64,000 nt of DNA from Ophiodon elongatus (taxonomy: Eukaryota; Chordata; Actinopteri; Perciformes; Hexagrammidae): NCBI GenBank assembly GCA_016806645.1, contig JACSYO010000004.1, positions 186,001-250,000 of the forward strand, given 5' to 3'. How positions within the stretch are numbered: position 1 is the stretch's first letter; each line of letters starts with the position of its first letter. Positions 10,901-20,789 of the stretch are shown here, piece after piece. A model generated the notes under the pieces. It had not been told where the DNA came from and ran no database searches. It saw only the letters and a list, made by a program, of their open reading frames with translations. The translations under genes were made by a program, and so were the position numbers.

Positions 10901-13900
10901 CAGTGGTCCTCTTCCACCAGTCAGAGGAGATGTTTATCAGTGGTCCTCTTCCACCAGTCAGAGGAGGAGGTGTTTATCAGAGGTCCTCTTCCACCAGTCA
11001 GAGGAGGATGTGTTTATCAGTGGTCCTCTTCCACCAGTCAGAGGAGAAGGTGTTTATCAGTGGTCCTCTTCCACCAGTCAGAGGAGGATGTGTTTATCAG
11101 TGGTCCTCTTCCACCAGTCAGAGGAGGAGGTGTTTATCAGTGGTCCTCTTCCACCAGTCAGAGGAGGAGGTGTTTATGAGTGGCCCTCTTCCACCAGTCA
11201 GAGGAGGTGTTTATGAGTGGTCCTCTTCCACCAGTCAGAGGAGGATGTGTTTATCAGTGGCCCTCTTCCACCAGTCAGAGGAGATGTTTATCAGTGGTCC
11301 TCTTCCATCAGTTAGGGGAGGAGGTGTTTATCAGTGGCCCTCTTCCACCAGTCAGAGGATGTGTTTATCAGTGGTCCTCTTCCACCAGTCAGAGGAGATG
11401 TTTATCAGTGGCCCTCTTCCACCAGTCAGAGGAGATGTTTATCAGTGGTCCTCTTCCACCAGTCAGAGGAGATGTTTATCAGTGGTCCTCTTCCACCAGT
11501 CAGAGGAGATGTTTATTAGTGGCCCTCTTCCACCAGTCAGAGGAGGAGATGTTTATCAGTGGTCCTCTTCCACCAGTCAGAGGAGGAGGTGTTTATCAGT
11601 GGTCCTCTTCCACCAGTCAGAGGAGGATGTGTTTATCAGTGGTCCTCTTCCACCAGTCAGAGGAGATGTTTATCAGTGGCCCTCTTCCACCAGTCAGAGG
11701 AGATGTTTATCAGTGGTCCTCTTCCACCAGTCAGAGGAGGATGTGTTTATCAGTGGCCCTCTTCCACCAGTCAGAGGAGATGTTTATTAGTGGCCCTCTT
11801 CCACCAGTCAGAGGAGGAGGTGTTTATCAGTGGTCCTCTTCCACCAGTCAGAGGAGATGTTTATCAGTGGTCCTCTTCCACCAGTCAGAGGAGATATTTA
11901 TCAGTGGCCCTCTTCCACCAGTCAGAGGAGGTGTTTATCAGTGGTCCTCTTCCACCAGTCAGGGGAGGAGGTGTTTATCAGTGGTCCTCTTCCACCAGTC
12001 AGAGGAGGAGGTGTTTATCAGTGGTCCTCTTCCACCAGTCAGAGGAGGTGTTTATCAGTGGTCCTCTTCCACCAGTCAGAGGAGGAGGTGTTTATCAGTG
12101 GTCCTCTTCCACCAGTCAGAGGAGGTGTTTATCAGTGGTCCTCTTCCACCAGTCAGAGGAGGATGTGTTTATCAATGGCCCTCTTCCACCAGTCAGAGGA
12201 GATGTTTATCAGTGGCCCTCTTCCATCAGTTAGGGGAGGAGGTGTTTATCAGTGGCCCTCTTCCATCAGTCAGAGGAGATGTTTATCAGTGGCCCTCTTC
12301 CATCAGTTAGGGGAGGAGGTGTTTATCAGTGGCCCTCTTCCATCAGTCAGAGGAGGAGGTGTTTATCAGTGGTCCTCTTCCATCAGTCAGAGGAGGAGGT
12401 GTTTATCAGTGGTCCTCTTCCATCAGTCAGAGGAGGAGGTGTTTATCAGTGGTCCTCTTCCATCAGTCAGAGGAGGAGGTGTTTATCAGTGGTCCTCTTC
12501 CATCAGTCAGAGGAGGAGGTGTTTATCAGTGGTCCTCTTCCACCAGTCAGAGGAGGAGGTGTTTATGAGTGGCCCTCTTCCACCAGTCAGAGGGGGTGTT
12601 TATGAGTGGTCCTCTTCCACCAGTCAGAGGAGGATGTGTTTATCAGTGGTCCTCTTCCACCAGTCAGAGGAGGTGTTTATGAGTGGTCCTCTTCCACCAG
12701 TCAGAGGAGGATGTGTTTATCAGTGGTCCTCTTCCACCAGTCAGAGGAGATGTTTATCAGTAGCCCTCTTCCACCAGTCAGAGGAGATGTTTATTAGTGG
12801 CCCTCTTCCACCAGTCAGAGGAGATGTTTATCAGTGGCCCTCTTCCACCAGTCAGAGGAGATGTTTATTAGTGGCCCTCTTCCACCAGTCAGAGGAGATG
12901 TTTATCAGTGGCCCTCTTCCACCAGTCAGAGGAGATGTTTATTAGTGGCCCTCTTCCACCAGTCAGAGGAGGATGTGTTTATCAGTGGTCCTCTTCCACC
13001 AGTCAGAGGAGATGTTTATCAGTAGCCCTCTTCCACCAGTCAGAGGAGATGTTTATCAGTGGCCCTCTTCCACCAGTCAGAGGAGATGTTTATCAGTGGC
13101 CCTCTTCCACCAGTCAGAGGAGATGTTTATTAGTGGCCCTCTTCCACCAGTCAGAGGAGGAGATGTTTATCAGTGGTCCTCTTCCACCAGTCAGAGGAGG
13201 AGGTGTTTATCAGTGGCCCTCTTCCACCAGTCAGAGGAGGATGTGTTTATCAGTGGTCCTCTTCCACCAGTCAGAGGAGATGTTTATCAGTGGCCCTCTT
13301 CCACCAGTCAGAGGAGATGTTTATTAGTGGCCCTCTTCCACCAGTCAGAGGAGGAGATGTTTATCAGTGGTCCTCTTCCACCAGTCAGAGGAGGAGGTGT
13401 TTATCAGTGGTCCTCTTCCACCAGTCAGAGGAGGATGTGTTTATCAGTGGTCCTCTTCCACCAGTCAGAGGAGATGTTTATCAGTGGCCCTCTTCCACCA
13501 GTCAGAGGAGGATGTGTTTATCAGTGGCCCTCTTCCACCAGTCAGAGGAGATGTTTATTAGTGGCCCTCTTCCACCAGTCAGAGGAGGAGGTGTTTATCA
13601 GTGGTCCTCTTCCACCAGTCAGAGGAGATGTTTATCAGTGGTCCTCTTCCACCAGTCAGAGGAGATGTTTATCAGTGGCCCTCTTCCACCAGTCAGAGGA
13701 GGTGTTTATCAGTGGTCCTCTTCCACCAGTCAGGGGAGGAGGTGTTTATCAGTGGTCCTCTTCCACCAGTCAGAGGAGGAGGTGTTTATCAGTGGTCCTC
13801 TTCCACCAGTCAGAGGAGGTGTTTATCAGTGGCCCTCTTCCATCAGTTAGGGGAGGATGTGTTTATCAGTGGCCCTCTTCCACCAGTCAGAGGAGATGTT

Positions 13901-14637
13901 TATCAGTGGCCCTCTTCCATCAGTTAGGGGAGGATGTGTTTATCAGTGGCCCTCTTCCACCAGTCAGAGGAGATGTTTATCAGTGGCCCTCTTCCATCAG
14001 TTAGGGGAGGAGGTGTTTATCAGTGGCCCTCTTCCACCAGTCAGAGGAGGATGTGTTTATCAGTGGTCCTTTTCCACCAGTCAGAGGAGGAGGTGTTTAT
14101 CAGTGGTCCTCTTCCACCAGTCAGAGGAGATGTTTATTAGTGACCCTCTTCCACCAGTCAGAGGAGATGTTTATCAGTGGCCCTCTTCCACCAGTCAGAG
14201 GAGATGTTTATTAGTGGCCCTCTTCCACCAGTCAGAGGAGGTGTTTATCAGTGGCCCTCTTCCATCAGTCAGAGGAGGAGGTGTTTATCAGTGGTCCTCT
14301 TCCATCAGTCAGAGGAGGAGGTGTTTATGAGTGGCCCTCTTCCACCAGTCAGAGGAGGTGTTTATGAGTGGTCCTCTTCCACCAGTCAGAGGAGGAGATG
14401 TTTATCAGTGGTCCTCTTCCACCAGTCAGAGGAGGAGGTGTTTATCAGTGGCCCTCTTCCACCAGTCAGAGGAGGAGGTGTTTATCAGTGGTCCTCTTCC
14501 ACCAGCCAGAGGAGGAGGTGCTTATCAGTGGTCCTCTTCCACCAGTCAGAGGAGGATGTGTTTATCAGTGGTCCTCTTCCACCAGTCAGAGGAGATGTTT
14601 ATCAGTGGTCCTCTTCCACCGGTCAGAGGAGGAGATG
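7941..14637 (+). repeat. Minisatellite of about 170 units of 37/40 bp, derived from LINE ORF1
   Basis: This is a tandem array of units containing 'gtttatcagtgg', 'cctcttccacca' and 'gtcagagga'. Most units are 37 or 40 bp, differing by a GGA triplet. The first are 34 bp, and a few of 35, 36 or 39 bp lie near 9.07-9.26 kb. One unit equals the codons for EEVFISGPLPPVRG of the surrounding ORF1. The left edge 'gaggaggtg' and the right edge 'gaggagatg' are near-identical, as expected for expansion by slippage or unequal exchange between short direct repeats. Variants ('catcagttagggg', 'tttattagtgg', 'tttatgagtgg', 'agagggggtg') mark subgroups. The unit has no forward stop in any frame, so long open frames run through it. 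I treat these as artefacts of repetition rather than genes. Confidence 0.97.
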
Positions 14638-15350
14638 AAAGATTCAGCAGGCTGTTTGCACTCAACAAATGGCTGTCAACTGCATGTACTGACCATTCAG
14701 TACATTTTATCAACAATTTTTGCCTTTTCTGGGAGCGCAGACACCTTTTTAAGGCAGATGGAGTTTGCCTGAACAAGTCAGGGGTAAAACTGTTTACCTC
14801 TAATCTATTTTTCTTCCTGCGTCACCCGTCTGTTCCCACAGCCAAGGACAGGAGACAAGAGGAGTCTAAACAAGAGGTAACCACACAGCATCGCCGTGGA
14901 GACCTTACGGGAAGCATGCCGCTGCCTAAGGAGAGCCAAGAGGTGGAGTCTCCAACCTCTTCACTTCCCTCACCAGCACCTACTTCCACCCCCCCAGACT
15001 CCATCCAGGTCCTCCCACTCCTTTCTCCTCCCCCACCTGGAGTTCACTGACCACATGAAAGAGCTGGTCACTGCTGGAACCAAATACACTCCCCGCCGCA
15101 CTCCCCTTTTCCCTCCTAAAATCCCTCCTCGACGTATACCTCCTCCGCCACTGGATCTTAGTCCTCAGCCAGTTTTGACACAATTGGTGAAGATAAAGCG
15201 CGCTGCCCCTCCCCGGCTTCACTACAGCTCCACAACCATCCTCTGTCTCCCCTACCTGATAAAGGCAATAATTGATATCTTCTGGGTCCAGGCTACAAGG
15301 CTAATGACACCACTGATTCTCTCCAGGAACAGTCAGGGCCCTGTATGCAG
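14638..15350 (+). pseudogene. LINE ORF1, C-terminal part
   Basis: Directly after the array the esterase frame resumes with DERFSRLFALNKWLSTACTD, then HFINNFCLFWERRHLFKADG and VCLNKSG. The last block is normally DGVHLN, so the catalytic His position carries Cys. It is followed by a Pro/Ser-rich tail (to a stop at 15048-15050). A further Pro-rich segment (RRTPLFPPKIPPRRIPPPP) is reached only by changing frame. Together with the missing block-III Asn this suggests a non-functional esterase. Confidence 0.65.
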
Positions 15351-16451
15351 CTAGCCTTCTCAATTCCTGCCCTGATAGTTTATAGAAAAAGGAAGGTGGG
15401 GCTGCGAAGAAACATTAGTAAATCTGCAGACCTATCAAATTTAACATTCATTCCTCGTCAGCCTGTCCAAATAAAAAGGGCAAATAGAGCTATAACCACA
15501 TTAAACTTAGCTTTATTAAATATCAGGTCTCTGTCAGGAAAAACATTTTTAATCAATGATTTTGTTAGGCACAAACTGGATTTTTTGTTTTTAACTGAAA
15601 CTTGGTTAGACCAAGATACCAGTGCAGCTGTTCTTATTGAATCAACACCTGACAACTTCAGTTTCATGAGTGAAACAAGAGCGCATAAGAAAGGAGGTGG
15701 AGTTGCTATTTTATTTAATGATTCTCTTCAATGCAAGCAGATGTCTTTTGGTAATTTTACTTCCTTTGAATATGTGGCTATGAATTCCACTCAAGCTTTA
15801 TTCCTAAACATTTACAGACCACCTAAATACTGCGCAACCTTCTTTGATGAGTTTACTGAACTGCTGTCCATAATCTGTATTGATTTTGATTGTGTTGTCA
15901 TTGTTGGCGATTTCAATATCCATGTTGATAATCCCCAGGACAGAGGGTCTATAGAACTATGTGGTGTCCTTGATCATTATGATCTGACTCAGCATGTAAC
16001 AGGACCCACCCACAACAAGGGGCACACTCTGGACCTAATCATCACCAAAGGTCTGAACATTTCCAAGGTTGCTGTGACTGATGTTGCACTCTCTGATCAT
16101 TTCTGTGTTTTCTTTGAGAGTACAATCTCCCTGCACACAAATGTCAAAACCGAGGTTGTGACAAAGCGTTACATCTCTGAAAACACCAGTGAACTATTTA
16201 TTCAGAAGTTCTCCTCCACACCAGCCCTCTCTTGCATCTCAGTCAATGAGCTTGTAGATAACTTCAATTCTAAAGTTAAAAATGTTATTGATGCGATTGC
16301 ACCCACTAAAGTGAAGGTTGTCTCGGGTAAGCAAAGATCTCCTTGGAGAAATGCCACGCCGGTCAGAATAGAGAAGAGAGAGTGTCGGAAAGCTGAACGC
16401 AGGTGGCGGAAAACTAATCTCCAGGTTCACTGTGACATCTATAAAGAGTGA
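15345..16451 (+). pseudogene. LINE ORF2, apurinic-type endonuclease domain
   Basis: A 368-codon open frame carries the endonuclease/exonuclease/phosphatase fold of LINE ORF2: LLNIRSLSGK (metal-site Asn), FLFLTETWLD (catalytic Glu), GGGVAILF, VVIVGDFNIHVDNPQD (GDFN), HTLDLIITKG and LSDHFCVFFE (SDH). This domain nicks the target DNA for target-primed reverse transcription. The frame stops at an in-frame TGA (16449-16451). Translation past it gives LLNYSLELRNARQSFFSD, plausible continuing ORF2, so the stop looks like a point nonsense mutation. Confidence 0.8.
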
Positions 16452-18272
16452 CTTCTCAATTATAGTTTGGAACTTAGAAATGCAAGGCAGTCCTTCTTCT
16501 CTGACATTATAACCAAAAACAATAACAATGCACGCGCCTTATTTGCTACCGTCGACAGGCTAACAAACCCTCCAGTGTCAGTAACTGCTGGGCATCAATG
16601 AATTTGCCTCCTTTTTTACTGACAAAATTCAGAAAATTAGACAAGCAGTCGGTGCCTCCACACCAACCACAGGACATATGTTGTCCCCAACTTTAAATAA
16701 CATCCATTCAAATATCATGACACAATTTCATTCAATCAACCAAAGAAGCCTAGAAGACATTATACAACATCTGAAATCGTCCTCCTGCTGCTTAGATATT
16801 CTACCAACACACTTCTTCAAAAATATTTCACACTGCATGACCACTGATTCTACAAATTGTAAACACCTCCCTTCTCTCAGGTGTTTTCCCACAAGCCCTA
16901 AAAACTGCAGTTATTAAACCACTCCTAAAAAAGGCTAGTTTAGACCCCGCAATAATGAAAAATTATAGGCCAATATCAAACCTCCCATTTTTAAGTAAAA
17001 TAATAGAAAAAGTGTTTTTTCAACAGCTGAACAACTTCTTAGCCGTAAATAACTGTTTTGATTTCTTCCAGTCCGGGCTTCGACAGCACCACATTACTGA
17101 AACTGCTTTTGTTAAGGTTTTCAACGACATCCACTTAAACACAGACAGTGGCAGAATCTCAGTCTTAGTATTACTGGATCTCAGTGCTGCATTCGACAGT
17201 CGACCATGACATACTCCTAGACAGACTACAGGTCTGGGTAGGACTCTCTGGCGCAGCACTTAACTGGTTTGAATCCTACTTGAAGGACCGAGAATACTTT
17301 GTGTCTGTAGCTAATTTCACATCAGAGCTGACTAGGGTAACGTGGTGTTCCCCAAGGTTCAATACTGGGGCCTCTTCTGTTCAACATCTGCATGCTTCCA
17401 CTGGCTCAGATTATGGTAAACAACAAAGTGCGTTATCATAATTATGCAGACGACACACAGATCTACATAACTATATCACCAGGGGACTATAATCCCATAC
17501 AAGGTCTGAGTAAATGCATTGAACAAATCAACAACTGGATGTGCCAGAATTTCCTTCAATTAAATAAAGATAAAAACAGAAGAAATTGTTTTTGGTAGCA
17601 AGGATGAACGATTGAAAGTCAGCGCTCAGCTTCAATCACTGATGTTAAAAACCACAAACCAAGCCAGAAATCTAGGTGTAGTTATGGATTCAAACCTCAA
17701 CCTGGACAGACATATCAAGACAATTACAAAATCAGCCTACTATCACCTGAAGAATATAGCAAGGATTAGAGGACTTATGTCTCAACAGGATTTGGAAAAA
17801 CTTGTCCACGCTTTTATCTTCAGTAGACTGGACTACTGTAACGGTGTGTTCACAGGTCTCTGTAAAAAGTCAGTCAGAAAGCTGCAGCTGATTCAGAACG
17901 CTGCAGCTCGAGTCCTCACTAAGACCAAGAAAGCGGATCACATCACTCCAGTTCTGAGGTCTTTGCACTGGCTTCCTGTCCAACAAAGAATTGACTAAAA
18001 TCCTGCTGTTGGTTTATAAAGCACTGAATGGTTTAGGGCCTAAACATAATTCTGATATGCTGCTACCTTATGAACCATCCCGACCCCTGACGTCGTCTAG
18101 GACTGGTCTAGTTTCTGTTCCAAGAGTCAGAACTAAACATGGAGAAGCAGCGTTCAGTTTTTCTGCTCCACATATCTGGAACAAGGTCCCTGAAAGCTGC
18201 AGATCTGCTGAGACCCTAGACTCCTTTAAATCCAGATTGAAGTCTCATCTGTTTGCTGTTGCCTTTAATTGA
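16452..18272 (+). pseudogene. LINE ORF2, broken reverse transcriptase domain
   Basis: The fragments in order are: MKNYRPISNLPFLSKIIEKV (16955 on), ending in [10 protein letters not shown] (palm motif A); DHDILLDRLQ to WFESYLKDR (17200-17300); NYADDTQIYI (catalytic YADD, about 17441); LGVVMDSNLNLDRHIK (17670); [20 protein letters not shown] (17890); and a C-terminal piece ending KSRLKSHLFAVAFN (18272). At least three frame changes and a probable deletion near 16600 break it. The catalytic Asp pair survives, but no intact reading frame does. Confidence 0.8.
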
Positions 18273-18536
18273 ACCAGATTCAAGGATCTTAATCAATTTC
18301 TGCATCTCACTACTGTATTTTATTTCTTAAACTGCACTGCAACTTTTATTCTATTTTTTAGCTTTTTAATGTTTTACTGACTATTTTTAATGTTTTTAAT
18401 GTTTAAATGAATGTTCTTAATTGTTTTTAAATCTTCTTTTCTTTTGCATTATGTTTTGATGCTTAATGGTTTTATGTGAAGCACTTTGAATTGCCTTGTT
18501 GTTGAAATGTGCTACAAATAAACTTGCCTTGCCTCC
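18273..18536 (+). other. LINE 3' UTR and terminal tail
   Basis: This AT-rich 3' region includes 'gcactttgaattgccttg' and ends with 'aaataaacttgccttgcc'. That matches the conserved 3' ends of teleost L2-type LINEs as I remember them. Confidence 0.65.
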
Positions 18537-18868
18537 TCCTGTGTGATTACAAGCCCCACCCTGATTGTTTCCACCTTTGCCTCGTTACTGTCCTCCTCGT
18601 GTATTTAGTCCGTGTCAACCCTTTGTTCTGTGCCATTTTGTCTCAGTCTGTTACCAATGAGCTTACAGTGTGTTTTCTCTGTGCCTCGACCAGTTTTTGT
18701 ACCAGCGAGTTTTGCCTGCCGATTCTGAAACCTTCGCCTGCCTGACTGTGTACCCGTGTACCGAACCTTGCCACAGTAAAACCTTGTTTTTGCACCCGAC
18801 AACTGAGTCCTGAGTCTGCATTTGAGTCCTGCTCCGAGTGGTTCCCAGTCCCTAACAGTACAAACTGG
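18537..18868 (+). mobile_element. Probable 5'-truncated LTR and leader of a Ty3/gypsy (sushi-like) element
   Basis: The sequence lies immediately upstream of a gag start. It has the Cys/Pro-codon-rich, pyrimidine-rich character of sushi-type LTRs and ends 'gtccctaacag' shortly before the gag ATG at 18875. No 3' LTR is present in the window. The left edge coincides with the end of the LINE, so the LTR start was probably lost or displaced. Confidence 0.45.
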
Positions 18869-18874
18869 CCACTT

Positions 18875-19735
18875 ATGGACTCAGCGGACTCAGACCCGTT
18901 GCGAGCCTCCCTTCAGGCTCAGGGTGGCTGTAGTCACCAGCAGCTTACTGTCCTCCGTCAAGAGATGAAGGACATGGTGGATAGACGGGTGAGGGTGTTG
19001 GCATCGTTTGGTGGCCAGATCCACTTCCTGGTCGATTACATCCAGACGCTCAAGACACCGTCAGCGTCTACACCTCCAACACGGCCCCTGCTCCACCACC
19101 CATGCTGCCTCTAGCGCCTGCTCCAGCTCTGTCTCCTCACCTCTCCAGACCCGAACGATACTCCGGGGACTGCACTTCGAGCTCTAGGCCGCCCTCTATC
19201 CTTCGGAGAGATATGGCGTACATCATCTCTCACCTCTCGGGTCGAGCCAAGGCTTGGGCTACAGCCGAGTGGAATCGGAGGTCGCCGGTCTGTGATTCAT
19301 TCGACCTGTTCGCTGAGACTTTCTCTAGAATTTTTCAGCATGCCACTCCTGGTAGAGAGGCTGCCAGGGCCATATCTGGGTTCCGCCAGGGGAGAAGAAG
19401 AGTCTCGGACTACGTGATTGAGTTTCGGACTCTTGCAGCTGAAAGTGAGTGGAATGACTCTGCCTTGTTCGACGTCTTTCTGCTTGGTCTTTCTGACCCA
19501 CTCAAAGACCAGCTCACCCCCCTAGAGCTCCCTCTGGACCGAGACTCGGTTATCACACTGGCGATAAAGATCGATAAGAGACTTTTTGAGTGTGTGAGAG
19601 TCCGGCGGGACATGTCACCTCCAGTCCACAGGAGGCAGTCCCCTCCCACCGCTCCCTCCTCCGCTCCTCTTGCATACTGTTCTGGTCTTTTAAAAAGAGA
19701 CAATTGTGTTGCCTTCCAGCTCTTCAGCTGTTAAA
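18875..19735 (+). pseudogene. Sushi-like Ty3/gypsy gag, broken
   Basis: The reading starts MDSADSDPLRASLQAQGG and, after a frame change near 19100, continues LSRPERYSGD, then (after a second disruption around 19170-19215) AYIISHLSGRAKAWATAEW, FSRIFQHATPGREAARAI and RRVSDYVIEFRTLAAESEW. It ends with LFDVFLLGLSDPLKDQL and DSVITLAIKIDKRL. These are the capsid blocks of the sushi/Mar/PEG10-type gag family. No zinc knuckle, protease or pol follows. The gag is cut at about 19735, where a hAT relic begins on the other strand. It is non-functional. Confidence 0.7.
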
Positions 19736-20780
19736 GGAAAGCGGCGCTGTCCCTTCGACTGGACCAAAAGTGCTCTAGCATCCGGCCTCTGCTTAGCCAT
19801 CTTATGTTGTTGTGCAGCAGGAGGTCATCTGAATTTGCATCAATTTCTGTTAGAAATTCCCTGAGCATGCAATGCTGAAGGGAAGAGGATGCTCTGAGAA
19901 AGTGACTCATGCTCATAATTCTGTTCATCACCTCAGCATATTTTTCTGACAAGGTTGGAGCACAGGGCAGATTGATGAATTATGCAATGGTATGAAATGA
20001 ACTTTCTCTCCCTACCATGACGGGCTCTATCTGAGGTTATTGACGCCACTGGTTTCAGCTCTATTCCTCTTTCAGTTAACATCTCCTTTACGGCCAGATG
20101 GATGTCCTCTCCTCTTGTACTGGCCTTAAGTGGTCTAACACCCAACAGGTCTTCACAGAAGGCGTTCTTCTCCCTGTTCAAGAATCTCACATAAACTAAC
20201 AGCTGAGCGTTGTCAGACACATGAGTGGACTCATCCACAGCTAGGCCAACACAGGGTGCTTCATGACTTGTTTCATCCAGCTGTGCGAGTACATCCTGGG
20301 CTAATGTTTCAGTTTTTTTTTGTTGCTGATGATGCTGACAGGTATTTGCTTGTTTTTTTTCCTTCACATAATTCTTTTGTTGCTTCCCCTCAAGTAAAGC
20401 TTCAGCTGCCGCACTCCTTGACAACCTCTTCGTCAGTGAATGGCTTTTTATGTTGATCCAAGCGACTTTAAGAGAACATTCGTTAGCACGTTGTTGGGCA
20501 GTGAATGAGCGTGTTGATATTATGGTGGAAGGTTCATATGGGGCTCTTCAACGGGCTATGTTCTGTGCCCTCAGTTCAGATTGGAGTGGGTGTATTTGCT
20601 CAAAAGATTTATGTTGGCGCTTCTAATAATGGCTATGGTCTCTGAACTTATGAGTGGTTTTGTAGCGCCAGCAGGAAGAATGAACAAATAAGAGTCCGTC
20701 CCTTTTTTAATGAAAGCTCTGTTGTCGGGTCCACTTTTCTTTTTAGAGCACGCCGTGTGGAATTGCTTCTTACTCACTTA
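19735..20780 (-). pseudogene. hAT-family (Charlie/ZBED-like) transposase relic
   Basis: Read on the minus strand from 20780 down, the pieces are: CSKKKSGPDNRAFIKKGTDS with YLFILPAGATKPLISSETIA and IIRSAN (the N-terminal region seen in ZBED5/GTF2IRD2/SCAND3-like transposases); ALDETSHEAPCVGLAVDEST-like sequence with LLVYVRFL and LLGVRPLKASTRGEDI (RNase-H-like region, containing the DES-type Asp); YHCIIHQSALCSNLV; and LLHNNIRWLSRGRMLEHFW (the conserved hAT RWLSRG block). Several frame breaks separate them, and the C-terminal dimerisation region is missing beyond 19735. Confidence 0.7.
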
Positions 20781-20789
20781 CACCTCTCT

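Larger units (their letters stand above)
6960..18536 (+). mobile_element. L2/CR1-type LINE with an internal minisatellite
   Basis: One plus-strand non-LTR retrotransposon spans this interval: ORF1 (7083 to about 15350), ORF2 with endonuclease and reverse transcriptase (15345-18272), and a 3' UTR. The UTR ends in 'aataaacttgccttgcc', a short-repeat tail of the kind seen in teleost L2 elements. About 6.7 kb of it is a tandem array expanded out of ORF1. Without the array the element would be about 4.9 kb. Nonsense codons and frame changes in ORF2 show that it is not autonomous. The 5' end is only approximate, and I did not find target-site duplications. Confidence 0.8.

Noticed and set aside
7941..14637. 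CRISPR-like array
   Set aside because: The units are contiguous with no unique spacers, in a eukaryotic genome and inside a LINE.
7991..14638. Dozens of long plus-strand open frames (up to about 600 codons) encoding repeated FISGPLPPVRG/VYQWSSSTSQR/CLSVVLFHQSEE
   Set aside because: They are readings of a minisatellite that has no stop in any forward frame. They lack splice signals, a promoter or a known domain, and the three frames are equivalent.
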